A stretch of 47,598 nucleotides of DNA, taken from contig KI547165.1 of assembly GCA_000497835.1 (NCBI GenBank), positions 766,498-814,095 on the forward strand, written 5' to 3'. The stretch comes from a gamma proteobacterium L18. Lineage in GTDB: Bacteria > Pseudomonadota > Gammaproteobacteria > Pseudomonadales > Pseudomonadaceae. How positions within the stretch are numbered: position 1 is the stretch's first letter; every line of letters begins with the position of its first letter. Below the pieces are notes generated by a model. It was not told the origin of the DNA and did not search any database. It was given only the letters and a program-made list of their open reading frames with translations. Below are positions 33,378 to 40,689 of this stretch, piece after piece. A program made the translations under genes and the position numbers.

Positions 33378-34940
33378 GTGCAGCATAAACGTGACTTCAA
33401 CGTCGATCGCCGCTTGTTTCGCCAGGTGCTGCTGGCGGCCGTGATCGGCGCGTTGGCGGTGTTTGCGGCCGCTGCGCTGCTGGCGCTGATCCACCTGTGC
33501 ACCAACCTGTTTTTCTTCCAGCGCCTGTCGCTGGACACTACCTCGCCCGCCCTGCACCACCTGGGCGCCTGGGTCATCGGCCTGCCGGTGCTGGGCGGGC
33601 TGATCGTAGGGCTGATGGCACGCTATGGTTCCAGCAAGATCCGTGGCCACGGCATTCCGGAGGCCATCGAGGCCATCCTGTTCGGCCAAAGCCGCCTGTC
33701 GTTGCGCGTGGCACTGCTCAAGCCGCTGTCGTCGGCCATCGTCATCGGCAGCGGTGGCCCATTCGGCGCCGAAGGCCCGATCATCATGACCGGCGGCTCG
33801 CTGGGCTCACTGATCGCCCAGCGCTTCCACCTCAGCGCCGCCGAGCGCAAGACCCTGCTGGTGGCCGGCGCCACGGCCGGCATGACCGCCGTGTTCGGCA
33901 CCCCGCTGGCCGCCGTGCTGTTGGCGGTGGAATTGCTGCTGTTCGAGCTGCGCCCCCGCAGCCTGGTGCCGGTGGCCATTGCCTGCGCCGTGGCTGGCCT
34001 GCTGCGCCCACTGCTGATCAGCGCCGAGCCGCTGTTCGCCGTGCAAACCCTGGCGCCGGGCCTCGACGTACTGCCCGGCTGCCTGCTGGCCGGCGTGGCC
34101 AGCGGCCTGCTGTGCACCGCGCTGTCGTGGAGCCTGTACCGCGTCGAAGACCTGTTTGGCAAACTGCCCGTGCACTGGATGTGGTGGCCGGCGCTGGGCG
34201 GCCTGGCCGTCGGTATCGGTGGCTATTTCGAGCCGCGCGCGCTGGGCATCGGCTTCGACGTGATCAGCGACCTGCTGCATAACCACCTGCTGCTCAGCGC
34301 GGCCATTGCACTGCTGCTGGTCAAGGCGCTGATCTGGGTCATTGCCCTGGGTTCGGGCACCTCGGGCGGCGTGCTGGCGCCGTTGCTGATGCTGGGCGCA
34401 GGCCTTGGCGCGGTGCTGGCCCATGTGTTGCCCGGTGATCAGGGCGCGCTGTGGCCGCTGGTGTGCATGGCGGCGATGCTGGCCGGGGTGCTGGGCGCTC
34501 CCCTGACTGCGGTGGTGTTTGCCTTGGGCCTGAGCCACGACCTCAATGCCCTGCTGCCGCTGCTGCTGACCGTCACCGTGGCCTACGCGGTCACGGTGAT
34601 GATCGCCAAGCGCTCGATCATGACCGAGAAAATCGCCCGCCGCGGCCTGCACATCTACCGGGAATACACGGTGGACCCGCTGGAGCGTCATGATGTGGCC
34701 GAGGTGATGCGTGTCGACGAAGTCGTTCCCGGAACCCGTCTGCAAATCGATCAAGCCTGCGCCCTGCCCCATCAAACCTGCCGCGCGGTGGCCGGGCGCA
34801 TGGTGTCGCTGGGGCTTGAGCGCATGCCCGTGGTGCGTGATCGCCAGGGTCTGGAGCTGATCGGCTGGGTAACCAGCCACGATCTGCTCAAAGGCACCCT
34901 GGCCGTGCATGAAGAAGAAACATTGATGCCATCCGCGTAG
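33378..34940 (+). CDS. CLC chloride channel/antiporter with C-terminal CBS domains
   Basis: 520 residues with about ten TM segments and a C-terminal CBS pair (about 440-515: EVMRVDEVVPGT, AVAGRMVSLGLERMPVVRD, LIGWVTSHDLLKG). CLC signatures are present in altered form: RGHGIPEAIEAI instead of GSGIP, GGPFGAEGPIIMTGG instead of GREGP with the gating Glu kept, and SGTSGGVLAPLL. GTG 33378 follows GGAG at nine bases. Third gene of the HPP-MarR-CLC operon. Ion preference (chloride, fluoride or nitrate) cannot be settled from sequence alone. Confidence 0.94.
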   Translation: MQHKRDFNVDRRLFRQVLLAAVIGALAVFAAAALLALIHLCTNLFFFQRLSLDTTSPALHHLGAWVIGLPVLGGLIVGLMARYGSSKIRGHGIPEAIEAILFGQSRLSLRVALLKPLSSAIVIGSGGPFGAEGPIIMTGGSLGSLIAQRFHLSAAERKTLLVAGATAGMTAVFGTPLAAVLLAVELLLFELRPRSLVPVAIACAVAGLLRPLLISAEPLFAVQTLAPGLDVLPGCLLAGVASGLLCTALSWSLYRVEDLFGKLPVHWMWWPALGGLAVGIGGYFEPRALGIGFDVISDLLHNHLLLSAAIALLLVKALIWVIALGSGTSGGVLAPLLMLGAGLGAVLAHVLPGDQGALWPLVCMAAMLAGVLGAPLTAVVFALGLSHDLNALLPLLLTVTVAYAVTVMIAKRSIMTEKIARRGLHIYREYTVDPLERHDVAEVMRVDEVVPGTRLQIDQACALPHQTCRAVAGRMVSLGLERMPVVRDRQGLELIGWVTSHDLLKGTLAVHEEETLMPSA

Positions 34941-34966
34941 CCGCTGCCGCCAGGGTGCGCTGGCCC
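34941..34966. repeat. REP family D, half copy
   Basis: A single arm GTAGCCGCTGCCGCCAGGGT without its partner. Confidence 0.7.
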
Positions 34967-35016
34967 GCCATGACACTGATAAACTAAAGCCACCACAGCC
35001 CAGCGACAGGTAAAAG

Positions 35017-35340
35017 ATGATCGACCCCGAACAGCGCCACCCCGCCGCCCTGGAGCGCTTCCTCGCCGAGCACGACGAGGTGCGCCAGCAACTGGACCAC
35101 CTCAACCCCCTGCTGGCCCAGGCAGCCGGCATGACCGCCGCCCAGTACCGCGCCGAACGCCTGCACGAGGCGTTCGAGTTGGAGGCCGAGAACCTGGGGC
35201 TGTTTGCCTGGGAGCTGACCTTGCAACTGACGGCGGCCACGCCTGAGGAGTTTCAGGCGCAACGTATCGAAGTGCACAAGGAAGTGGCCGAGATGGCGGG
35301 CATGAGTTGGGATGAGTATCGCGAGTTGTATGGGCTTTGA
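35017..35340 (+). CDS. DUF6388-like protein, 107 aa
   Basis: A small, acidic, helical cytoplasmic protein: LERFLAEHDEVRQQLDHLNPLLAQAAGMT, then RLHEAFELEAENLGLFAWELTLQLTAATPEEF and a C-terminal EVAEMAGMSWDEYRELYGL. The pattern agrees with Pseudomonas proteins annotated DUF6388 as I recall them; function unknown. ATG 35017 with a modest ACAGGT site; the gene stands alone. A 9-bp imperfect hairpin (CGGGGCTAT/ATAACCCCG) just after the stop at 35357-35381 may end the transcript. Confidence 0.8.
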   Translation: MIDPEQRHPAALERFLAEHDEVRQQLDHLNPLLAQAAGMTAAQYRAERLHEAFELEAENLGLFAWELTLQLTAATPEEFQAQRIEVHKEVAEMAGMSWDEYRELYGL

Positions 35341-35464
35341 GATCCAAGGACTCGAACGGGGCTATCACCGCTATAACCCCGTCCCGAGCTTCGCCCGGTC
35401 CCCAGCCATCTAAGCGACCGCTCTGGCTGCAGAACACGACGTTGGACGGGTGTGACGAAAACGC

Positions 35465-35884
35465 TTAAATACCCCAGGGATCAATTACCTCAATACCGCA
35501 ACCGACGAAGTCTTTCACATTTCGCGTGGCAAGACTTGCACCACGAGACTTGGCGATCGCAGCAATCATTGCGTCAAATTGGCTGATAGGCTTGCCCTGA
35601 GCCTTTCGATTGGCACAAATCTGCGCATAAGCGTCTGCCGCATCACCATCAAAACACATCACTCGACCAGCAAAATCCTCATTGAAGATTCCCGAGATGG
35701 CTGCCAAGAGGGAAAGCTTGCGTTGCCCATCCGGCAAGGCAGTAGCACCGTACAGCAATTCAGCTTTCGTCACCGTGGTAGTAAAAACGGCAGCGCGCGG
35801 CTGTCGCGACAGCCATTCCAAGACTTGCTCGTGAGGCGCGCGCCGCAACGTTTCAGACAATACATTAGTATCAAGAAGAATCAT
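35465..35884 (-). CDS. PIN-domain toxin of the VapC/FitB group
   Basis: The 139-residue protein has the PIN-domain acidic residues: Asp5 in LLDTNVLSE, Glu in TKAELLYG, Asp in ISQFDAMIAA and Asp in TRNVKDF. It would be a magnesium-dependent endoribonuclease, typically cutting tRNA or rRNA, held in check by the antitoxin encoded upstream. The start overlaps the antitoxin stop by four bases. Complete and without frameshift. A chromosomal role in stabilising the locus or in slow growth is possible. Confidence 0.95.
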   Translation of the reverse strand: MILLDTNVLSETLRRAPHEQVLEWLSRQPRAAVFTTTVTKAELLYGATALPDGQRKLSLLAAISGIFNEDFAGRVMCFDGDAADAYAQICANRKAQGKPISQFDAMIAAIAKSRGASLATRNVKDFVGCGIEVIDPWGI

Positions 35885-36129
35885 TCGTCGAAGTCCACCT
35901 GCGACCGAATAGCTTCACGAGGAGCCAATTCGAGATCGACGCCACCAAACTCCCGAACCCGTGCACGAATTGACTCAACCAAGGATGGACCACCGCTCGG
36001 TTCGGTGGAAAGTGCCGAGCGTAGAATATCTCTGGCCTCATCCTCCATCGACCGGCCATGCATCGCGGCCTGTACCCGCAGGCGGGCTTTAAGTTGATCG
36101 TCAATATTCCTGATGGTCATGGTTGCCAT
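35881..36129 (-). CDS. FitA/StbC-like ribbon-helix-helix antitoxin
   Basis: The N-terminus TIRNIDDQLKARLRVQAAMHGRSMEDEARDILRSAL is the ribbon-helix-helix of FitA/VapB proteins; the C-terminal half is the flexible toxin-binding tail (VESIRARVREFGGVDLELAP). It should neutralise the PIN toxin and, with it, repress its own promoter through the paired palindromes at 36143-36177. 82 residues. ATG 36129 lies 13 bases from the operator; ribosome site GGGTGC is weak. Confidence 0.94.
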   Translation of the reverse strand: MATMTIRNIDDQLKARLRVQAAMHGRSMEDEARDILRSALSTEPSGGPSLVESIRARVREFGGVDLELAPREAIRSQVDFDE

Positions 36130-36142
36130 ATAGCACCCCCTT

Positions 36143-36177
36143 ATTAGTCAATGACTACACATTAGTCATTGACTAAT
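36143..36177 (-). promoter_or_regulatory. Tandem palindromic operators of the toxin-antitoxin operon
   Basis: ATTAGTCAATGACT (36143-36156) and its exact complement AGTCATTGACTAAT (36164-36177) face each other across seven bases. Each arm extends to TAGTCAWTGACTA, itself a palindrome with an A or T centre (36151 and 36169), so two sites 18 bases apart are present. This is the expected layout for two FitA dimers. Confidence 0.75.
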
Positions 36178-36361
36178 GAGATATCAATCGCTCAGGTATG
36201 AACGGTACAGCTGATGACACACAGGACTTGCACAGCCCCCCTCCCAACGCTACCCTTCGCGCCGTTGCCCACATGGCGACAGGGTTTGGCGACCCTCATC
36301 CACCCAGCGCTTGCGCGCCTAGACTGCACCACGCCCACCTCGGGCCGTGGCGTATTGCTAT

Positions 36362-36437
36362 GGCGGCTGTGCGCGGGAGATCTTCGGATCTGCCGGGGTT
36401 GGGATGGACCGGTTCGCCAACCCGCGTACAGCTGCCA
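36362..36437 (+). ncRNA. C4-like structured antisense RNA
   Basis: An outer stem pairs GGCGGCTGTGCGCGGG (36362-36377) with CCCGCGTACAGCTGCC (36421-36436), with one mismatch and G-U pairs. Inside are AGATC-TTCG-GATCT (36378-36391) and a second hairpin GGTTGG (36397) with CCAACC (36417). The three-stem plan and the GGCGGCTGTGC start recall the phage C4 antisense RNA family. The element lies upstream of a short gene, as c4 does before icd/ant. The loop TTCGCCAA (36413-36420) can pair with TTTGGCGA just ahead of that gene (36446-36453). The fold is visible; C4 membership is by resemblance. Confidence 0.55.
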
Positions 36438-36496
36438 CCCTATCGTTTGGCGACGATGGATGGTGGATCAACATCCATCCTGCAAAGAGATTCACC

Positions 36497-36775
36497 ATGA
36501 CTGACTTTATTCAGTTGGACCCTGCCGACCCTGTTCTTCACCTGGATGCTGGTGCTTCGCTGCCAGACTTGATCGCGTGCGCCTTGAAGCGCATAAACAC
36601 TGGGAAAGAGTTGCTCAACAGCATGACGTGCGTGCGATTGGCGGATGCCGACACCCAAGACCTGAACAGCGTGTGCGACGCAGCCTATCGATTGATCGAG
36701 GACGGTAGCCAGGTTCTCGTGCTGGCTGAGCGACGCTTGCAACGAGAGCGAAAAGGCGTTGCCGTAAACCGCTAA
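36497..36775 (+). CDS. Small DUF3077/DUF6124-like protein, 92 aa
   Basis: Short Pseudomonas-type protein: DLIACALKRINTGKELLNSMT and VCDAAYRLIEDGSQVLVLAERRL suggest two or three amphipathic helices, as in the DUF3077/DUF6124 groups. Function unknown. ATG 36497 has AAAGAG at a good distance; the frame is open 50 codons further up, but that part overlaps the C4-like RNA and is probably not translated. GC content and codon use differ somewhat from the flanks (more AT at third positions), so the gene may be acquired along with the C4 element. Followed by a REP pair. Confidence 0.7.
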   Translation: MTDFIQLDPADPVLHLDAGASLPDLIACALKRINTGKELLNSMTCVRLADADTQDLNSVCDAAYRLIEDGSQVLVLAERRLQRERKGVAVNR

Positions 36776-36780
36776 CCACC

Positions 36781-36872
36781 GTAGCCGCTGCCGCCAGGCT
36801 GCGCTGACCCTCTGCCTCGCTGGAGATTGATGGGGTTCACGCCGGCCAGCGCAGCCTGGCGGCAGCGGCTAC
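36781..36872. repeat. REP family D, inverted pair
   Basis: GTAGCCGCTGCCGCCAGGCT and its complement, directly after the small gene. Confidence 0.92.
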
Positions 36873-36938
36873 AAGCCACTCAATATGCATTTACGTAATA
36901 TTCAAATCAACTTAGATTCCAATATTTAATAATTAACT

Positions 36939-36983
36939 TAGAACAAAATCGAATTTCACAGCGCTCATTCCTACCTTTATGTT
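36939..36983 (+). promoter_or_regulatory. Promoter of the first sulfur operon
   Basis: TAGAAC at 36939, -35 TTCACA at 36955-36960 and -10 TATGTT at 36978-36983 with a 17-base spacer. The same layout occurs at 40583. The TAGAWC box 16 bases before the -35 is where an activator such as CysB could bind. Predicted transcription start about 36990. Confidence 0.65.
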
Positions 36984-36994
36984 CTTCATCAACG

Positions 36995-37020
36995 ACCGAC
37001 CCCACGCCAGGCGGAGGCCC
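36995..37020 (+). promoter_or_regulatory. Conserved leader motif, copy 1
   Basis: ACCGACCCC followed by GCCAGGCGGAGGCCC, starting about five bases after the predicted transcription start. Copies 2 and 3 are at 40637 and 45251. Confidence 0.55.
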
Positions 37021-37046
37021 TTGATAACGCCATAAAGGAATAACCC

Positions 37047-38117
37047 ATGAGCATCGAATTCATCGGCTACATCGGCGGTCAGCACAGCTCCGAAATCCAC
37101 CCGGCCAGCGGCCCGGTGCTGCAACCCGAGTACATTGAAAAAGTCGCCCGCGCCCACGAAGAGGCCGGCTTCGACCGCGCCCTGGTCGCCTTCCACTCCA
37201 ACAGCCCCGACAGCACCCTGATCGCCAGCCACGCGGCCAGCGTCACTAAAAAGCTGCAGTTCCTGATCGCCCACCGCCCAGGCTTCGCCGCCCCTACCCT
37301 GGCCGCTCGCCAGTTCGCTACCCTGGACGTGCTGAACGGTGGCCGCACCGCCGTGCACATCATCACCGGCGGCGACGACAAGGAGCTGCGCGCCGACGGC
37401 AGCTTCATCGGCAAGGACGAGCGCTACGCCCGTACCGACGAATACCTGAGCGTGCTGCGCCAGGAGTGGACCGCCGACAAGCCGTTCGACTTCAAGGGCG
37501 ACTACTATGAATTCGAAGGTGCTCATTCGGCGGTGAAGACCGCGCAGCCGATCCCGCTGTATTTTGGCGGCTCGTCGGCGGCGGCCATCGAGGTAGCCGG
37601 CAAGCACGCCGACGTCTACGCGCTGTGGGGCGAAACCTACCAGCAGGTGAAAGAGATCGTCACCCAAGTGCGCGCCGAAGCCGCCAAACATGGCCGCACC
37701 GTACGGTTCAGCTTGTCCCTGCGGCCTATCCTGGCCGAGACCGAGGAAAAGGCCTGGGCCCGCGCCGACAGCATCCTGGCCAAGGCCACTGCCCTGGCCG
37801 AACAACGCGGCTTCGTGCGCCGCGAGCCTGCCAATGAAGGCTCCCGCCGCCTGCTGGCCGCTGCCGCCCAAGGCAGCCGCCTGGACAAGCGCCTGTGGAC
37901 CGGCATCGCCGGCCTGCTGGGCGCCCAGGGCAACTCGACCTCGCTGGTGGGCACCCCGGAACAAGTGGCCGAAGCCCTGCTGGACTACTACGACCTGGGC
38001 ATCACCACCTTCCTGATCCGTGGTTTCGACCCGCTGGAAGACGCCATCGACTACGGCAAGAAACTGATCCCGCTGACCCGTCAGCTGGTGGCCCAACGTC
38101 AGGCCCAGGTGGCCTGA
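37047..38117 (+). CDS. SsuD-like flavin-dependent monooxygenase (LLM family)
   Basis: 356-residue luciferase-like monooxygenase. EFIGYIGGQHSSEIHPASG opens it, HRPGFAAPTLAARQFATLDVLNGGRTAVHIITGGDDKELRADG carries the flavin-site signature of SsuD-type enzymes, and GGSSAAAIEVAGKHADVYALWGE follows. SsuD uses FMNH2 and oxygen to release sulfite from alkanesulfonates; this relative may use a different sulfonate or sulfone. No reductase gene (SsuE-like) is in the operon. AAAGGAA precedes ATG 37047. First gene of an operon with a thiol dioxygenase and a rhodanese. Length is slightly below SsuD (about 380). Confidence 0.9.
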   Translation: MSIEFIGYIGGQHSSEIHPASGPVLQPEYIEKVARAHEEAGFDRALVAFHSNSPDSTLIASHAASVTKKLQFLIAHRPGFAAPTLAARQFATLDVLNGGRTAVHIITGGDDKELRADGSFIGKDERYARTDEYLSVLRQEWTADKPFDFKGDYYEFEGAHSAVKTAQPIPLYFGGSSAAAIEVAGKHADVYALWGETYQQVKEIVTQVRAEAAKHGRTVRFSLSLRPILAETEEKAWARADSILAKATALAEQRGFVRREPANEGSRRLLAAAAQGSRLDKRLWTGIAGLLGAQGNSTSLVGTPEQVAEALLDYYDLGITTFLIRGFDPLEDAIDYGKKLIPLTRQLVAQRQAQVA

Positions 38118-38131
38118 CCCAAGGAGCGAAG

Positions 38132-38740
38132 ATGTCCCAGGTTCGTCACCCCGAACGCCTGCGCGCCTTTATCGGCGCCCTGGCCGAACTGCTCGACAGC
38201 GACCCGCGCGAAGGCGACAAGCTGCACCGCGGCGGCCAGTTGCTGCACCAGCTGGTCAGCTTCGATGACTGGCTGCCCGATGAATACGCCCAGCCCTCCC
38301 CCGAGCGCTACCAGCAGTTTCTGCTGCACGCCGACTCGCGCCAGCGCTTCTCGGTGGTCAGCTTCGTCTGGGGCCCGGGCCAGCAGACGCCGATCCACGA
38401 CCACCGCGTGTGGGGCCTGATCGGCATGCTGCGCGGCGCCGAGGATTCGCAGAACTATAAGCGCACCGACAGCGGCGCGCTGGTGCCCGACGGCGCACCG
38501 GTCCGCCTGCTGCCCGGCGATGTCGAACCCCTGTCGCCGCGCATCGGCGACATCCACCAGGTCAGCAACGCCTTTGCCGACCAGGTGTCGATCAGCATTC
38601 ACGTCTACGGCGCCAACATCGGCGCCGTACACCGCGCGGTGTACCAGCCTGATGGCAGCGAGAAGCTGTTCATTTCCGGCTACTCCAACACCACGCTCCC
38701 CAACATCTGGGACCTTTCCAAAGAGAACCGCAGCCTATGA
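38132..38740 (+). CDS. Cysteine dioxygenase-type thiol dioxygenase
   Basis: Cupin protein of 202 residues. The non-haem iron ligands are visible as His89 and His91 in TPIHDHRVWG and His142 in GDIHQV. Family members turn cysteine, 3-mercaptopropionate or similar thiols into sulfinates. AAGGAG precedes ATG 38132; the stop overlaps the rhodanese start by four bases. In this operon it may oxidise a thiol released during organosulfur breakdown, but which one is open. Confidence 0.93.
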   Translation: MSQVRHPERLRAFIGALAELLDSDPREGDKLHRGGQLLHQLVSFDDWLPDEYAQPSPERYQQFLLHADSRQRFSVVSFVWGPGQQTPIHDHRVWGLIGMLRGAEDSQNYKRTDSGALVPDGAPVRLLPGDVEPLSPRIGDIHQVSNAFADQVSISIHVYGANIGAVHRAVYQPDGSEKLFISGYSNTTLPNIWDLSKENRSL

Positions 38741-40320
38741 GCCACCCCCTGACCCGCTCTTTCGCCGACATCCGCCAGGCCCTGCTGCAACGCCAGGAAG
38801 TGGCGCTGGTGGACGTGCGCGAAGAGGCGCCGTTTGCTCAGGCGCACCCGCTGTTCGCGGCCAACATCCCGTTGTCGAAACTGGAGGTGGAGGTGTACCC
38901 GCGCATCCCGCGCCGGGACACCGCCATCACCGTCTACGACGACGGCGAAGGCCTGGCACAACGGGCCGTCGAGCGCCTGGTGCAACTGGGCTACACCGAC
39001 GTGGCGCTGCTGCAAGGCGGCCTGCAGGGCTGGCGTGACGCCGGCGGCGAGCTGTTCATCGACGTTAACGTGCCCAGCAAGGCCTTTGGCGAACTGGTGG
39101 AACACGAGCGCCACACCCCGTCGCTGCCCGCCGAAGAGGTCAAAGCCCTGCTCGACAGCAAGGCCGACGTGGTGGTGCTCGACGCCCGCCGCTTCGACGA
39201 ATACCAGACCATGAGCATCCCCACCGGCATCAGCGTGCCCGGCGCCGAACTGGTGCTGCGTGCCCGCGAGCTGGCCCCGGACCCGGCCACGCGCATCATC
39301 GTCAACTGTGCCGGCCGCACCCGCAGCATCATCGGCACCCAGTCGCTGGTCAACGCCGGCCTGCCCAACCCCATTGCCGCCCTGCGCAACGGCACCATTG
39401 GCTGGCTGCTGGCCGGGCAGACCCTGGACCATGGCCAGTCCCGGCAATTTGCCGAAACCGGCGAAGACACCCGCCAGGTGGCCCGCGCCGACGCGCGCCG
39501 CGTGGCCGACAAGGCCGGGGTAAAACGCGCCACCCTCAAGGACTGGCAGCAATGGCAGGCCGAGGCTGGCCGCACCAGCTACCTGTTCGACGTGCGTACG
39601 CCCCAGGAATACGAAACTGCGCACCTGCCCGACGCTCGCTCCACCCCCGGTGGCCAGTTGGTGCAGGAAACTGATCACTACGCCAGCGTGCGCGGCGCGC
39701 GCATTGTGCTGGTGGACGATGACGGCGTGCGCGCCAACATGAGTGCTTCGTGGCTGGCCCAATTGGGCTGGGACGTGCAGGTGCTTGACGGTGTCGATGC
39801 CAGTGCCTTCACCGCCAGCGGCCCGTGGAAACCGGCGATTCCGGCTGTGCCCTCGTACGAAACCATCAGCCCGGAAACCCTGGCCGACTGGCAGGCCCGG
39901 GGCGATACCCAAGTGCTGGATTTCACCACCAGTGCCAACCATGTCAAGCAGCATATCCCCGGTGCCTGGTGGACCTTGCGTGCCGACCTGGCCCAGGCCT
40001 TGAAGAAGATTCCGGCAGCCGAGCGCTACGTGCTGACCTGCGGCAGCAGCCTGTTGGCGCGCTTTGCCGTGACGCAAGTGCAGGCGCTGACCGGCAAGGC
40101 GGTGTACGTACTGGGCGATGGCACGGCCAGTTGGTTGAAGGCCGGCTTGCCGACCGAGAGTGGTGAGGCGACCCTGGCGTCGCCGCGTATCGACCGCTAC
40201 AAGCGGCCGTACGAAGGCACCGATGCACCGCGTGAAGCGATGCAGGCGTACCTGGATTGGGAGTTCGGCCTGGTCGAGCAGTTGGGTCGCGACGGCACCC
40301 ACGGCTTCTACGTGATCTGA
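38737..40320 (+). CDS. Four-domain rhodanese-like protein
   Basis: 527 residues with four tandem rhodanese folds (about 5-110, 125-235, 265-365, 372-475) and an 50-residue tail. Domain 2 keeps the active loop CAGRTRS with Cys191, and domain 4 has Cys435 in LTCGSSLLARF. Domains 1 (VYDDGEGLAQ) and 3 (VLVDDDGVRANM) have Asp in place of the catalytic Cys, so they are probably structural. Rhodaneses carry sulfane sulfur as a cysteine persulfide. Overlap with the dioxygenase gene supports a joint role in persulfide or thiol handling. Length is that of multidomain rhodaneses found in other sulfur clusters. Confidence 0.93.
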   Translation: MSHPLTRSFADIRQALLQRQEVALVDVREEAPFAQAHPLFAANIPLSKLEVEVYPRIPRRDTAITVYDDGEGLAQRAVERLVQLGYTDVALLQGGLQGWRDAGGELFIDVNVPSKAFGELVEHERHTPSLPAEEVKALLDSKADVVVLDARRFDEYQTMSIPTGISVPGAELVLRARELAPDPATRIIVNCAGRTRSIIGTQSLVNAGLPNPIAALRNGTIGWLLAGQTLDHGQSRQFAETGEDTRQVARADARRVADKAGVKRATLKDWQQWQAEAGRTSYLFDVRTPQEYETAHLPDARSTPGGQLVQETDHYASVRGARIVLVDDDGVRANMSASWLAQLGWDVQVLDGVDASAFTASGPWKPAIPAVPSYETISPETLADWQARGDTQVLDFTTSANHVKQHIPGAWWTLRADLAQALKKIPAAERYVLTCGSSLLARFAVTQVQALTGKAVYVLGDGTASWLKAGLPTESGEATLASPRIDRYKRPYEGTDAPREAMQAYLDWEFGLVEQLGRDGTHGFYVI

Positions 40321-40384
40321 TCCCAATCTTGAAAGGGCGTCGCGATGCAGACGACGCCGTAGCCCAGAAAAACCGCGTCGCCTG

Positions 40385-40468
40385 CATCGCGAGCAAGCTT
40401 TGCTCCCACAGTGTTAAGCCTGCCACGGCGTATGGCACGCCACTGTGGGAGCAAAGCTTGCTCGCGAG
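40385..40468. repeat. REP family C, inverted pair, with family-B half upstream
   Basis: CATCGCGAGCAAGCTTTGCT and its complement, plus a lone CGCGATGCAGACGACGCC at 40341. The 3' flank repeats that of 16555. Remaining bases of 40321-40582 hold no gene. Confidence 0.9.
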
Positions 40469-40582
40469 AGGCCGGTACTGATTGCCCAGAACCATAGAAT
40501 ATCCCACAGTATGTGCCGCCAGGTCCCGCCACAATGCATGCATATAATATTGGATATTAATTAATAAACTTTATAATTAGCA

Positions 40583-40627
40583 TAGATCCAAAAAGAATTT
40601 CACAGCCATTTCTTATAGTCATATTCT
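40583..40627 (+). promoter_or_regulatory. Promoter of the second sulfur operon
   Basis: TAGATC at 40583, -35 TTCACA at 40599-40604 and -10 TATTCT at 40622-40627 with a 17-base spacer. GAATTTCACAGC is identical to the copy at 36951. Confidence 0.65.
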
Positions 40628-40636
40628 CACTACCAG

Positions 40637-40662
40637 ACCGACCCCCCACCCGGCGGAGGCCC
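40637..40662 (+). promoter_or_regulatory. Conserved leader motif, copy 2
   Basis: ACCGACCCC followed by CCGGCGGAGGCCC, starting about four bases after the predicted transcription start. Confidence 0.55.
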
Positions 40663-40689
40663 TCCCATCCCTTACACCGGAGCGCTTTC

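Noticed and set aside
35345..35395. tRNA-like GTTCGAGTCC on the minus strand
   Set aside because: The flanking bases cannot form a T stem and no anticodon or D arm is found; the region is a hairpin plus a half REP.
36347..36496. N-terminal extension of the small gene through the C4-like RNA
   Set aside because: No ribosome site precedes it, whereas ATG 36497 has AAAGAG; overlap of C4-type RNAs by an open frame is common and not evidence of translation.
37011..37040. Leader peptide after the GGAGG of the conserved leader motif
   Set aside because: Copy 1 could start at a TTG three bases away, but copies 2 and 3 have no start codon at a usable distance, so no conserved peptide exists.
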